In this document: one piece after another, positions 12,492 to 25,400 of the stretch
Layout: every line of letters starts with the position of its first letter
Numbering within the stretch: the first letter of the stretch is position 1
Assembly (NCBI RefSeq): GCF_019097595.1
Contig: NC_080720.1
Coordinates: 24,526,352 to 24,590,351 of the forward strand
Origin: Hemibagrus wyckioides
Lineage: Eukaryota > Chordata > Actinopteri > Siluriformes > Bagridae
Length of the DNA: 64,000 bases
Direction: 5' to 3'
Notes under the pieces: generated by a model
Databases searched by the model: none
What the model was told of the DNA's origin: nothing
What the model saw: the letters and a program-made list of their open reading frames with translations, nothing else
Made by a program: the position numbers and the translations under genes

Positions 12492-15400
12492 TTAAACACA
12501 ATTGCACTCCTCAGGTATGATATTGGGCAATGTCTCATATTTGAATGAGAATCCTCCGTCAGAGGTGGTGGTGAAGCGTAGTGATCTCATGCTCTCTGGC
12601 ACAGGTGCGCAGCACTGAGGCATACCCAGAAGTGTGGTTGTGAACTCTGGGTTTGAGCAGTTTCCATGGCAATAATAAAAGTTAAAAGTCTTAGGGTAGA
12701 TGATCCAGTTGTCCCAGCCCAACTGCTCAAAAGAGATCTCAATCTGCTCCCTCCTGCAATAATTGTCATCTTTTTCATGTGAGGGCCTCTGAAGCTTCCC
12801 AATAACAGCTGGTGACCAGGCAATGCTGGGTGCTCTTCGAGCACGCTCAGGCCTATGTGGCCTGACATGAACATGCAGGAAAGGGGTTTTGTCCTCCTCT
12901 GAGGCATAGCATCTGCATACTGGGCATCGCACCTGCAGCAGGAATGGTCCATTGGCTATGGCACTGTAGAAGTGGTGCTCAAGACTGTATGTGCTCCATC
13001 CATCTGAGCTGCATTTAGATGGTTTTTGAGCTAACTGCATTAGCTCCTGGTGAGTTGTGAGAATGTAAAGGGGCACAGAGGTATTTACTGCAATGGCCTT
13101 CCCTGCATAGAACCAGAAGTCCACAGAGGTAATAATGGAACCCAGAGATGGTTGGAAGTAGTAGGTGAAGTGGATGGGTGAGTCTTCATTAGAGACTGAG
13201 ACTGTGTCCAGGCAGGTGTGTTCTAGTACAGGTGGGGGTTAGGGGATTAAGGTAAGGATAAAGCCCACAATTAATATCATTTTCTTTCTTCATCATATGA
13301 TGATTTATTTATCAGTCCCTTATTCTTGTGTATATATGTATATACAGCTCTGGAAAAAAAATAAGAGACCACTGCAAAATAATCAGTTTCTTATGTTTTT
13401 TCTTACAGGTGCATGTATTGGTGAGATGAACAGTTTTGTTTCATTTTTTGTGAACTGCTGACGATATTTCTCCTAAATTCAAAATATAACTACAGTAATA
13501 CCTTGACTTACGAGTTTAATTCGTTCTGTGACCGAGCTCGTAACTCAATTTGCTCGTATATCAAATTAAATTTCTCCATTAAAATGAATTGAAATGCTAT
13601 TAATCCGTTCCAGCCCCCCAAAAACCACGTGTTACGTGTTTTTAAATAAGAAAAATGTACTTTATAAATAACAAATAATGTATAAAAAAAATAATACATA
13701 ATAAAAAAGAATGTAAAGAAATAAACTGGTTTTATTAAATGTTTTTACCTTGAAGATCAGACGAAGATGCTAGCGGAGGTGGAGGAGATGGGCGGAGTTT
13801 TTCATTTCGTGCTCTATCGCTTAACTTAACTTACACACTTAATGCTACAGTTAATTGCTAAATTTAACTTAGATACTATGCTACACTTTATCGCTAAACT
13901 TAATTGCTACTTCTTCTTTTTTTTTCACTTCACTTAATCTTCTTCTTCACTGACTTTTGCCTTTTTCGCCACACTTTCCTCGCTTTCACTTGCAGGGCGT
14001 TTCAATAAAAACCTGTCCAGGGAGGTTTGTTTCTTCCTCCCTTTCAATACGTTTGGAAAATGAGTGAGGAAGTGTCGTTACACAGCGCCAACGCACGAAA
14101 TGGAGAGATAACCACGTGAACTGACCGCTCGCTGGGCTACCAAGTGGCGGGTGGCGTAAGCTCGCTCGCTCGTAACTCAGATCTCGGCTCGTATCTTAAA
14201 GCAAAAAATCGACCGAGCGACGGCTCGTATCTCGGAAAACTCTTAAGTTGATTCACTCGTAAGTCAAGGTTACACTGTATTGTTATTTAGAGTGTATATT
14301 TAAAGGAAAGGACAACACATCAAAATAACCAAAGATCATACAGTATTTGCAGAGCTTTAATAACTCAAATAAAACAAAATGCAAATAATTTGTAAACAAA
14401 TTGTGTTAATGCTTGGGCTAAATAACATTAAGAAATCAGTATTTGGTGGAATAACCACGATTTGCTTGCGTTTTGGCATGCTCTCCACCAGTCTTTTACA
14501 TTGGTGTTCAGTAACTTTATACCAAATATACTTTATGCAAAAAAGCAAACAGCTCAGCTTTGCTTGATGGTTTGTGACCATCCATCTTCCTCTTGATGGC
14601 ATTCCAGAGGTTTTCAATAGGGTTCAAATCTGGAGATTGGGCAGTGGTCTCTTATTTTTTTCCTGAGCTGTATATACTGGCAAGAAAAAGTTTGGAAAAA
14701 CCAAGTAATTATTGTATGATTGCCCTGAAATGTAAAAAAAAAAAAAAAAAAAAGACTACCGAAACCTGTTTATCATTCACCATTAACAGTTTAGTCAACA
14801 AGTCAACCATCTAAACTTCAGAGATTACCTTTTAAAAAACAACTACCATTTGCTACTTACTTAGTGTTAAACTTCAAGGCTTTACAGCTATCTGTTTTTC
14901 CAGAAATTCAATTGTCTTAAAAATGTCTAAATTTTTTTATGTCCAGTGAGCCATCATCTGAGTTTTTTGGCTCTTCCTCCATAGTGAAAGTGACCCGTCA
15001 TTTTCATTGTACATAAGAATTAAAAATGGCCAAACAAAAGCAGCTTTCCTTAGAAATTCAGCAATCTATACTTGTCTTGGGAAAGAAATGTTATTCTGTA
15101 CAAGAGTTAGCCAATAAATTAAGGGTATTAATTATGGAAATTAAGATGTACACTACAGTCTTCAGACTCTGCTGCAAATGGATCCAATCCAGGAAAGAAG
15201 ATGCAGTAGAAGTGCACATCTTCCCAAGAAGAAATAAATCAACGAGTCAGATGCTTTACTGCTCATTGAATAAAAAAAGAGAGAAACCAGAGTGCACAGA
15301 CACTGTACATTGGAGACTCAGATTAGCTGGTCTCATTGGCTAGAGTTGCCAAGAAAAAACTCTACTAAGGTTGGCAAATCGAAAGATTTGCAGTGGGCCA

Positions 15401-16881
15401 AGATGCACAGTGGACTTTAGATGACTGAAACCCATCTTGGGAGTGGTGTGGGAGAAGCTGGACCAAAGAGTTCAAGAGCAATGCACAACCTGCACAGCAG
15501 ACCTTTAGGAAGTACTGCAGAAGGCCTGGGAGTAAATCACAACTCAATCTCTACAAAAAAACTATTTTGTCAAATAGTCATTGCTTTAAATGTCTTTTTT
15601 TTAGCTTTCTGTGCTCAAATATAAAAATAAATTTTGGTCGTTTTGTGAGTCATTTACAACCATTTGACTGAATAAAAAAAAACGGTAATAAAAAAGTGTG
15701 TAGGGGTTTCCAAACTTTTTCTTGCCAGTGTGTATACACACACACTTCCCGACCTGAGAATTCCGACAATTTGAATTGAATAAATCTGGGGATTTGTCTT
15801 CAGTCGGGATTTAATTGAGGTAAATCAACTATATCTTAATAAAGCCAGAGACATAAAAGCTTACGATTAGCCTCTACAGAGACTCCAGACATCATACTGT
15901 AGTTTTTGGGCAACTGAAACATGTAATCCCTAAAAAATAGCCCTCGAACCCATGTTTTGGGTGTTATGGATTGGCACTCGTGAAACTGTCATTTTAATTA
16001 TGCTGCGATTATTAAGACAGCATTATAGACTGTATAATTATAGATTGTAATCGAAAAATGGCCTTAATCAATTCCTAAACTTACTGCAAAATACTGCATT
16101 TTTAAATACAATTATTTCATGCACAGAGCGCTTCCGACAGCTTTGCATGAGCTAGCGGCTCCATTTAGTGGCTGTATGCGGGACACCCTTAGTATCTGAG
16201 GTATTTAAAATCCGGCTAAATAATCCTTTCCAGCTGTTATCTAAGGTACAGAAAACTATTAGGGGTGGGAGAATCAGGGTTGTTGTGAGATGTGTTTTTG
16301 TTTTGCTAAGATACGTTTTGTACAGAAGATTTTCTCTTTTTACTATTATTATTCCAAAAACGCGGAACCCCACGAATTAGGAAATCTGTTTAATATCCTG
16401 CGTGAAATACATGATGAAAGTATAGAGGTATACTTGACTGTGAATAACAATTCTAGTTTCCAGTAGTATACCATTAGTCTTAAGAGGATTATTTTGTGCA
16501 TGGAAGCAGATTTGAAAAAAGGTGCATTTTTTCAAGCCTAAAGAGTAATATATTTAGATTAAGAATAAAGATATGGATTAACTGACCAGTGCTAGGGAAA
16601 AGAATGACTTGGGAAATCTCTTGATGCTGTTTCCTCTCCAGCCAAGCTTCCCTGCGTATTCGCCAAGCTCCATAATGGGCTGCCACATGCACCCTCTGAC
16701 CAGTTGAACTCTGTAGAGTTGGCACAGGGGGCTTGTCAAGTCGTAGACCCTCCAGAATGCGTTTCTTTAACCAGTCCAGCACCACTTCTTGGGGCAGATC
16801 TCCCTGGAAGGCATGGCAGTGAAGGTCATTCCATGCTGTTGTAAAAACAATGGTGTAAAAAATGATAGAGGGTTTCATCAT
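12492..16881 (-). CDS. inha: Inhibin alpha subunit precursor (2 exons)
   Basis: Exon 1 runs from ATG 16881 to 16587 (GTCAGT donor); exon 2 runs from 13222 (CTAG acceptor) to TAA at 12492. The junction is phase 1 and gives 341 residues. Residues 1-24 form a signal peptide (MMKPSIIFYTIVFTTAW). A furin site RARR lies at 225-228 and releases a 113-residue mature chain. That chain has seven cysteines (254, 283, 287, 302, 303, 338, 340) in the TGF-beta pattern CHGNC, QCC, CNCV, with an N-glycosylation site in GNCSN, all characteristic of inhibin alpha. The subunit pairs with an activin beta chain to make secreted inhibin, which lowers FSH from the pituitary. The gene looks intact. Its 3.4-kb intron is filled with transposons. 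The only other candidate would be a different TGF-beta member, which the cysteine pattern argues against. Confidence 0.95.
13345..14670 (-). mobile_element. Tc1-like element in the inha intron, interrupted
   Basis: The left end CAGCTCTGGAAAAAAAATAA follows TA (13343-13344) and the right end ATTTTTTTCCTGAGCTG precedes TA (14671-14672). Related copies or fragments occur at 3966-4366, 6160-6306 and 32077-33570. The element is split by the MITE at 13493-14277. A minus-strand N-terminal transposase remnant lies at 14357-14617. Without the insertion it is only ~540 bp, so it is a deleted, non-autonomous copy. Confidence 0.85.
13493..14277. mobile_element. MITE inserted in a Tc1-like element
   Basis: A 785-bp insertion flanked by TA on both sides with inverted termini (CAGTAATACCTTGACTTACG left; CGTAAGTCAAGGTTACACTG right). 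The related fragment at 4066 shows the same site without it, which proves the borders. It has a CpG-rich interior (around 14100-14230) and no transposase. Confidence 0.9.
14675..15732 (+). pseudogene. Tc1-like element with decayed transposase
   Basis: Termini CTGGCAAGAAAAAGTTTGG and CCAAACTTTTTCTTGCCAG are inverted repeats next to TA dinucleotides. A plus-strand reading frame starting at 15026, MAKQKQLSLEIQQSILVLGK, is the N-terminal helix-turn-helix of a Tc1 transposase, and later frames keep scattered pieces of its body. It sits directly beside the element ending at 14670. Confidence 0.7.
15733..16488. other. inha intron sequence without a recognised feature
   Basis: No repeat termini or coding motif recognised; part of the inha intron upstream of exon 2. 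Confidence 0.4.
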
Positions 16882-17340
16882 TCAAGACTCTAAATCCAAA
16901 TTTTTCTGTATCTCTGAGTGAACAGTGAAGAATCTGTCAGTTTCTTCAAAGTGACAATGATACGCTTGTCCTCAGTCTGTTCCTTATTTTGCTGTCTATT
17001 CTTTTTCTCCCTAGCAATTCTACTACGAATGAACCATGTCTTTGATAAAACTATTTGGGTTTGTGATATCAGTCTGTATCCAGTAAAGAAGAAGCCAGTG
17101 TTTGTGGAATTGTTGAAATAACTTTCACTTGGCCTTGGAAAACTAGTATAACAAAAGTATCACAATATATAAACAGCTACCTGATTCAGACACAAAAACC
17201 TTATAACAACAGTTCACTGAAACCTAAAATTAAGGCTTTTGTACGTCTTAGATAGGGAATAATATTCAAAAGGGTCCAATATGTAAGTGGTTTTCATAAT
17301 CAAAGACAGTGGGCCTCCTTTTTGACACAACATACATTTG

Positions 17341-17735
17341 TTAGCCTACTTTTATCAACTGTATTTACAATAAAAATTTAAAAGTTAGACTATTATCTGA
17401 ATAATAGCATAATAATATTGTTGTTGTTTTTTTTCATTGACCGTTTTGTTTATTACTGTCTAGTTCAAGGGCTGTAAGGTATTTTAGTCACGTGGTGTGA
17501 AAGCGGCGCTGCGCAGACCGATAGGTGTATGACATTAAAGTGTCGCGAGAGCGGTTGTAGAGCATATTCGAGCGCACACTCTCGCGGTATTTGGCGCGCG
17601 TGCAGAGAGCGTTTCAGTCAAAATCGCGATCAACTAAAATGATCAACATTTACTCAATTCCTCTACACTCCGGGGGCAAAATTCGGGATAAAACATTAGG
17701 GGCTAGATTAAAATAATAACCCTAGCGACGCCTCT
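17341..17735. mobile_element. hAT terminal fragment, same family as 39768-40176
   Basis: The sequence from CTACTTTTATCAACTGTATT to GGGGCTAGATTAAAA is a diverged copy of 39768-40160. It ends in AACCCTAGCGACGCCTCTG, whose reverse strand (CAGAGGCGTCGCTAGGGTT) resembles the hAT terminus at 34029. It includes a CpG-rich stretch at 17495-17600. Confidence 0.65.
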
Positions 17736-17739
17736 GCAT

Positions 17740-18595
17740 GGAGACACATTGTGACTGTGGATCTACAAATGGAGACATTTTGGGACTGTGGCTACTCTAC
17801 CAAGAAGTGGGCGCCCAGTCAAAATGGCCCCAAGAACGCAACAAGACTCATCATTGAGGTAAAGAAACAACCCTGGGTGACAGCCAAAGATTTGAAGGCA
17901 CCAGTGGAACTGGTTAACATCTGTGTTCTACAGTATTATGAATCTACAGTACATAAAACATTGAACAAGCAGGGTGTCTATGGCAGGACACCATGAAGGA
18001 AGCTGTTGCTTAAGTTACGTTGTTTTTATTTGTCACATATATAATACTGCACAGTGATTTTTTTTTCTTCCAATAAACCATTCTTGGAGGGTTGGGGTCA
18101 GAGCTCAGGCCCAATAGTGGCAGCTTGGCAGTACTGGGGCTTGAACCCTGATCTTTCAGTCAATGACCTAGAGCCTTAACCACTTGAATGTTTTGTGGAC
18201 TGAATTAATTAGGATTGAACTGTTTAGAAAGAACAGAGAGCACTACATCTGGTTTAAAAAGGGCACTGCTTATCATCATACAAAAAACATCATCCCAATC
18301 ATAAAGTATGGTGGAGGGAACTTTCATGATTTGGGCCTGGTTTGATGCATCAGGGCCTGGTCAGCTTGCAGTCATTAAGGCCAAGATGAACCAGTCAACC
18401 AGTTATTAATTCCAAGGGTTCACTCACTTTTTCCACTACCATTTTGGATGTTGAAAAAGTGTGTTCAATAAAGACATGAAAGATCAGAATTTTTTATGTT
18501 ATTATTTAGGCAGATCAGATCACATTTTATGACAAGTTTATGCAGAAAACCATGAAATTCCAAAAGGTTCACATACTTTTCTTGTCAATGTAGAT
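17740..18595 (+). pseudogene. Decayed Tc1-like element
   Basis: The frame at 17751-17996 reads a Tc1 transposase piece (ATRLIIEVKKQPWVTAKDLK) and a following LNKQGVYGRTP. The right end contains GGTTCACATACTTTTCTTGTC, a Tc1-like direct-repeat motif. It is broken by a foreign repeat at 18085-18190. The left end is lost. Confidence 0.6.
18085..18190. repeat. Fragment of a common teleost interspersed repeat
   Basis: The text AGTGGCAGCTTGGCAGTACT through CTAGAGCCTTAACCACTT is a familiar end portion of a widespread fish repeat. A different part of the same type appears near 47650-47700 (CCATTTGGCAGACACCCATT). Confidence 0.45.
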
Positions 18596-19389
18596 GCCCT
18601 AATTGACACACAAGATGTATGATAACAGGAAATGTGAGGTGTTGTAAATATTGAGTCTAAAACCTTTTTATTGCAATTTTTGCTGTCTAAAATGAATAAA
18701 TAAAAGCTACTAATCCTACTATTACTATATTTAGTTTTTTACCTGATAAACAAAAATGCTCAGTGGTCATGCACAAAATTAATATTTTTATGTGCAGATC
18801 TGACTGAAGAGGCTTTGGATTTGGCCACACCAACATGTTCTGCAATCGATCATCTAAAACAAGGAGCAGGTAAGACCCACTCTCTTCCTTTCTCTGTCAC
18901 TTCCTGGTCTGTTTCTCTTTCTGTCTGAACCTGTTTCTGCATTTGACTTACTTCTGTGTGTGTGTGTTTAATCTGTCTCCTCATTCTTCATGTCACTACA
19001 TTGTTCCAGGGCCAACAAAGTCTCCTGAAGAGTTTCATGGTAAGTGTGTGGTCCACTGCACCATAAAATGTGCAGTGCAGTTTATTAATGTGATTCATAC
19101 ACCATTTATTTATTTATTCATTCATTCATTTATTCTGAGATTTGCCCAGGCTTAATACAACTAGCAAGGGCAGCACTCCAACAGCTGTGAAAAAAAATAC
19201 TCTGACAATATAGTTATTATAATATTCCATTACTCTAGCACACTTGTGAATACCTAAACTGAAATTTAAGAACAAACATTGTCTCCTACAGATATTTATC
19301 ATATACATTAATCAATGCAGTGTGTGCAGTAAGCATGGGTAGAGCCTGCTGAGCTTAATGTATATAGTACATGCATTATGTAAATAATA

Positions 19390-20375
19390 CACCAATCAGG
19401 CATAACATTATGACCACTGACAAGTAAAGTGAAAAACACTGATTATCTCCTCATCATGGCACCTGTTAGTGGGTGGGATATATTAGTCGACAAGTAAACA
19501 TTTTGTCCTCAAATTTGATGTGTTAGAAGAAGGAAAAATGGGCAACCATAAGGATTTGAGTGAGTTTGATAAGGGCCAAATTGTAATGGTTAGACAAGTG
19601 GATCAGAGCATCTCTAAAAATGTAGCTCTTTTTGGGTGTTCCCAGTCTGCAGTGGTCAGTATCTATCAAAAGTGGTCCAAGGAAGGAACAGTGGTGAACC
19701 AGTGACCGTGGCATGGGCAGCCAAGGCTCAGTGATGCACATGGGGAGCAAAAGCTGGCCCGTATGGTCTGATCTAACATACAAGCTACTGTTGCTCAAAT
19801 TGCTGAAGAAGTTAATGCTGTTTCTGATAGAAAGGTGTCAGAAAGGTGTGCATCACAATTTGTTGTGTATGGGGCTGCACAGCCACAGACCAGTCAGGGT
19901 GCCCATGCTGACCCATGGGTCTTTGGCTAAAAGTGCCAACAATAGGCACATGAGCATCAAAACTAGACCATGGAGCAATGGAAGAAGGTGGCCTTGTCTG
20001 ATGAATCACATTTTCTTTTACATTACGTGGATGGCCGTGTGTGTATGCGACGCTTGCCTGGGGAACACATAGCAACAGGATACACTATGGGAAGAAGGCA
20101 AGCTGGTGGAGGCAGTGTCATGCTTTGGGCAATGTTCTGCTGGGAAACCTTGGGTCCTGCAATCCAGGTGGATTTTACTTTGACACGTACCTTCTACCTA
20201 AGCATTGTTGCAGACCATGTACACCCTTACATGGAAATGGTATTCCCTGATGGCTGTGGCCTGTTTCAGCAGGATAATGTGCCATGCCACAGAGAAAAAT
20301 GGTTCAGGAATGGTTTGATGAGCACAACAATGGGTTTGAGGTGTTTGTCACAACGTCACCTCACCTCGCAACTTA
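19390..20375 (+). pseudogene. Tc1-like element, 3' truncated
   Basis: The left terminus CACCAATCAGGCATAACATT follows TA. The N-terminal transposase piece at 19520-19705 has the HTH ([20 protein letters not shown]), and the catalytic part at 19970-20300 has ALSDESHF (first D) and LFQQDNVPCH (second D). Frames are broken and the third catalytic residue and right end are gone. A second copy of this family lies at 47820-48470. Confidence 0.8.
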
Positions 20376-20590
20376 GACTATATTTGTAGTCTAATTTTAA
20401 ATTTTAAAGGAAGACTACAAATATAACAACAATAATAAAGATTTTTCACTGAAGATGTCTTAAGAAGACACTTGGACAAATTTATTTGTGTTTAAAATTT
20501 TGTATCCTCATACACTGATTTAACAAAGTGACAAATGCAACCATGGGACATGCAGTTCCAAACAATGCAGTATATTCTATATATACATTA

Positions 20591-20592
<2 letters not shown>

Positions 20593-20656
<64 letters not shown>
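20593..20656. repeat. GATA microsatellite
   Basis: About sixteen uninterrupted GATA units. Confidence 0.95.
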
Positions 20657-20657
<1 letters not shown>

Positions 20658-20789
20658 TTTGAAAAAAAGTTTAAACGCTAGTACTATTTTACTAATTTAA
20701 TTTTACTAATTTGTAACACCAATCTGCATTTTGACTAACTGCAAACTTTCTAACAGGTGGAAAAGGGAAGATGGAGGTTATGCTAAGTA

Positions 20790-22440
20790 AGTAAAATGTT
20801 TCAAAATACACAAAAACTTCCACATGGACTACATGGTAAATGAAGTTTTCTCTGCTTTGAATATTAGGATGTTTGGTTTTGTGGCTCGAAAGCAAGGAAG
20901 CACAACTGATAATGTGAGTCACCTGTTTGCTGAGCTTGAATGCCATCAGCCTGCCACAGCCATTGTCAATTTTGTTTCCAAAGTAATGTTTAATTCCCAA
21001 AACTTGTGAGTGTGTGTTTCTCAATGCTAGAGCAGGTTTGTTATTTTTGTTGTTTTTTCTGCCAGTGTGGACAAATGTCCTTCAAGTCAAAAACACTTGA
21101 CATTTGGGACTTTATTCTAGTTTTGGGTGTTCTAGCAGTTATGGGCATAATTGAGTGACACACAGCAAATCCAGATAACCTTGCTGGGAATGGAAAACTA
21201 TTTGGAGATTTTCGAAATTAGAACTATGGCAAGAGAACATGGTTAAACAACCAAAGTTAACACTCAACAACGATATGCCATATGGATAATGTGTTTCTCA
21301 ATTTCTTTGTTGTTCTTTATGTATAAAATAAAAATTAGAATGTTTGATTGCATGGAACACTGTTTAGGAGAATAACTAAGCTGGATGTTATGTTTTATTT
21401 TTGTTTGCTTTTTTTTGTGTTTTTCTTGTATAAACAGCTTTAAAATGAAATGATGAAAAGTATATGATAATAGGTATGAAAATATTAATAGATATGAATG
21501 TTTTGCATTAAAAACACAAGAATGAAATATGTACTGTATATTAGTGTGTTGTGGGGTTTTTTTTAATGAAAAAAAACAATGCCATTCACTGAACTACAGA
21601 GGTTTATGGAACTACAGAAGTTTATGGAATTTAATATAATATAATGTAGTCTTCTCTAATTCCAAATGCTTATACGGTCATTGCTTATGCATTAACCTTT
21701 ACACTTTATATTCTAGTCGGCAAAGTCTAAAATCATCAACTTAAATCGTGTGATATTTATCCAATTAATACTAAAGTAATTTAGATGAATAAATTATGAG
21801 TAAACCTAAATTCCATTTTAGTCAAAGGCCTTAACTAAAACTAAATCAAAATTTGCTGTCAATATTAACACTGATTAGGAGTCCTGAATTCTTTGAAACA
21901 ACAGCTGAATTTCATTTCTATTTGTTTGCAGAATTAATTGTTCAGACTAACCCTGGGTTTTGTATGGTTCAGTAAGTTTTTTTTTGTGTAATTGTTCATT
22001 TATCAACAAACAAACATTTACCAATGTACTTTGTACAGAAATATAATATAATGTAATATTGACTTGTAGTGAATCTAATGACCCAATATGAACCCATATT
22101 TTTTACTCATACATATAAATTTACTTAAACATAAACAAATCACAGATATGATGCAAAACAATTTTTATTTGGTAGCTGATTTTCTTTAATAGATTTACCA
22201 ACAAAAAAAATCACAATTAGTTCTCCAGCCTGCAATTTTCATGCAAGCAATGATTAACAATTTTGATTCCCACTGTATACCTAGTTTTTCAGATTTCAGA
22301 TTACTGTATATGTATTTATTTATATATTTCAAGAAACGTTGTATAGAGACAGAAAAGAGCCTATACATCTTTCTTTTTCCCCCATGTAAAAACATCAAAG
22401 ACGCCAGAAACTCAGAAGGTTAGTGTATATATATTTCTTT
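20790..22440. other. No firmly recognised feature
   Basis: AT-rich sequence downstream of scel. Apart from the possible small plus-strand exon at 21932-21971, nothing was recognised. The scel 3' UTR and poly(A) site should lie in the right part (below 22468) on the minus strand. Confidence 0.4.
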
Positions 22441-22467
22441 TTTAAGGGTCCAAATTGATTCATGTCT

Positions 22468-25400
22468 TCAGCGATACCACTGATCTAGAAAAAGAGACAA
22501 TGTCCATTACAAATATTGTAAATAAAAACTGTATTGACTCTGGCTCATAATAGGACTATATACTTATTGACTTATTACTTGGTAAATTTATCTTCATTGT
22601 CCTATACACATGTTAAATAGTTCATATGTTACCTTTGGTCTTTATATAACAGTTTGCACAAATCACCCTTCCCCTGTGCACCCACAGACTGTCACCTGCT
22701 TCCAGATTTCCAAGAGCATGATAACACATGTCACACTGAGGAATGGAACCAAATGAAAGAACAGATTACTACATATTTGAAGTATATTTGTTTTGTGTCA
22801 TAAACAGAATAAATAAATAAATTTAAAGTACAGAAATCTCTTGTAAGAGTTCTCATAACTTGCCATGTGTGATTATGTATAAGACTCAAAAGCAGACAGA
22901 TTTGTCAAACAGCTGTTCAAGACACAATACGGGCATAAAAAGGAACAGTGTAGATATGAATGTGCATTATGCTAATACAGTATAAGCAAATTAAAACATT
23001 TTTAAAGGTACATTGAAAACAACACATAAATGTTTAATTGTTACAGCTCCCAAGAACAACTCCCTACCATACCAACATTGGGCACCCTCCCCTGAATTCT
23101 GAACATCTTTCTTATTTGTCATGCTCATTTCCTGTCTGCTTTACATAAAAAAACTATGTGGCCTATGGACTTGATGACAAGCCTTCTTGCTTACCCACAG
23201 TGATGCACATATGGATCTTTACCAACTGTCTGAGTCTGCCTCGTTGCACCAATATAAAACTTTATCATAATAGAACTTTTTCTTATTAAAAATAGTTTTT
23301 TTTTCTTTTTTTTTAATTCTCCAAGCTCACTGCCTGCTCTTTAGTCATTAATTAGTGCATGTGATTTTCATACCTGAAATAACTTTCATGCTTAGTAAAT
23401 TACACTGCTACAAGATATATCTCTTTGCATTGAACACTAGCATTTTGCACTTTTAAGCAGAAACAAGGCGAAGGCTATAATGAAATCTAGAATTTCTATT
23501 GCAAATTTCTGGATCAGTTTCAAACCATAACAAAATAGTATGTAAGAAAATCAATATATAAGAAAAAGGATCAGCTTATAAATAACTATAGACTATACAA
23601 GATAAATTACCTTGAAGCAGAAGGTGTGACTGAAGATTTGAAAGTCATCCAAAATAATCCTTTCTCCCTCAATAATGCTTTTAGCACAGAATGTGCAGAG
23701 ATCCCTTTTACTGATAATCCTGTTGTATAAATACCACACTCAGAACAGATACAGCAACAGATGGCCTGTGATTTATTTATATTTATTTATTTTATTTTAT
23801 TTAGTTCCTCTGGGACTGACCTGGATGCTGTTGAAGGTACAGGTGTTGGATTGATTGGTGAGTGCAGAGTTTGGGATACATGTGAATTCAAGAATTCAAC
23901 AGTTGGACCAGCTGTCTTTCTGTGCAGAAAGAAAGATAAAAAAAAAAAAAAGATATGTAATTATGTAAATAACTTGGCTCTTTAATTTATTTTAGTGTTA
24001 AGAATATTGCTGCTATAGATTTTGGAAGTGCTGTTGTAATATTTGTTGGTTACCACTTTTAATTAAACATATCTCAGGATTAACAGTCTTACTCAGTAGA
24101 GTTTACTTGCTGACAGGTATTATAACTCATATTCAAACAACTCTTTTGGGGGATAAAAAAAAGAAAGGAGTTTGGATTAAATTTACATGGTTGACTAAGA
24201 CACTTTTGGCTTCAGTTTGACAGAGTTGTATGTAGAATGCATGAAGTAAATGTATTTTTATACACCTACCACTGACCAGACTGGTTCGAGTTGACAGGAA
24301 CCATATAGTTACTCAAATAAGTGCTCTTTACAGCCATGGTGAGCAGTAAGGCATCTCAGTCCTTTAGGCGTATGGGCTACAATAGCAGATGATCACATCA
24401 AGTTCAACTCCCATCCACCAAGAAAAAGATTCTGAGGCTATCACCAAAACTGGACAGTTTAAGACCAGAGGGTTTTTTTTGTCTATTCTTAAAACACTCT
24501 CATTTTGATAAGCCTATTCCCATGATAGAATCCGATTCCTGTTCTTGGCTCACAGGAGTAGATCCTGTGATGTGGTATTCTGCTGTTTTAGTCTATCCAC
24601 TTTTCTTTGATGAGGATTCTGAGATGATGTTCTGTTCACCATATTACCGAATTGCATTGCAAGGCCATGATTGGCTGATTATGCATGCATGTTTATGTGT
24701 TCCTAATGAAGTGGACAGTTTGTATGTTTCCTTATAAATCTGACTTGGCAGGGTTTGTTTGCATGTCAGTTGAAATAGGAATCAAAACATCAGCAAGACA
24801 TCAGTTCATTCTTTCAAAAAATTGTTTCTGTTAATATATTTGCAGACCTTTACATTACAATATTTGAATGAATGTCAATTTTGTGCTCAGTTTTACTCAA
24901 GGCTCTTTGAGTATGTTTCTGTTTTGCTTGCAAAGAAAGAATTCTTTTTTTTTCAAGGGTTGTAAAAGTCTCTGCTGTCTTTTTGTTTGGGTAAGAGCAA
25001 TTATAAGAGTGTTATAATTTTACCTTTAACTCAGCATCAGTGAATACTATGAGGCAAGGCTCCACTGACCTGGCTGACATTTCTGTAATTGTCATTAAAA
25101 AAAAATAAAGAATAATTTTTATGATTGAAGCTGAAGCCTGATTTTTTTTGTCTGTAACAACTTTCTCCTCTTGTTCAGAAAATGTAAACAATAAGAGGCA
25201 TTTATTATACCTTGCACAGAAACCTGTGACTCAGTGTTAGGGGTAGGAGTATAACAGATGTCAGATGTGCTTGTATTTGGAAGCTTTGTCAGTGACAGTC
25301 AGACTATCAAGATGTTAAATGTGCTGAACAGTCGATTGTACTGCCTCTCTTAAAAACAATGGCTTGGTTTTACTACATTTACATTTCTGTATATGATATT

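Larger units (their letters stand above)
18798..23857 (+). other. Chain of five exon-like blocks, unidentified
   Basis: Blocks at 18798-18869 (72 nt), 19010-19039 (30 nt), 20757-20786 (30 nt), 21932-21971 (40 nt) and 23805-23857 (53 nt) each lie between an AG acceptor and a good GT donor (GTAAG, GTAAGT, GTAAGT, GTAAGT, GTGAGT). Their phases agree when joined in order. The reading begins LTEEALDLATPTCSAIDHLK and ends SSGTDLDAVEGTGVGLIG. I do not recognise the protein. The chain overlaps the scel LIM exons on the other strand, and blocks this short can arise by chance, so it is a hypothesis only. Confidence 0.3.

Noticed and set aside
20824..21009. Plus-strand 61-codon open frame ([20 protein letters not shown])
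   Set aside because: Resembles the multi-copy text [22 protein letters not shown] seen in other fish proteins, but it is isolated, has no splice sites of quality and could not be tied to a gene.
23761..23985. Plus-strand 74-codon open frame
   Set aside because: As a whole it starts in a TTTA-rich tract and ends in poly-lysine from an A run; only the inner 53-nt block has exon-like borders and is listed separately.
25024..25085. Possible extra scel exon on the minus strand (reads VEPCLIVFTDAELK)
   Set aside because: It has an acceptor and a GTAAAA donor, but its phases fit neither neighbour of the scel chain.
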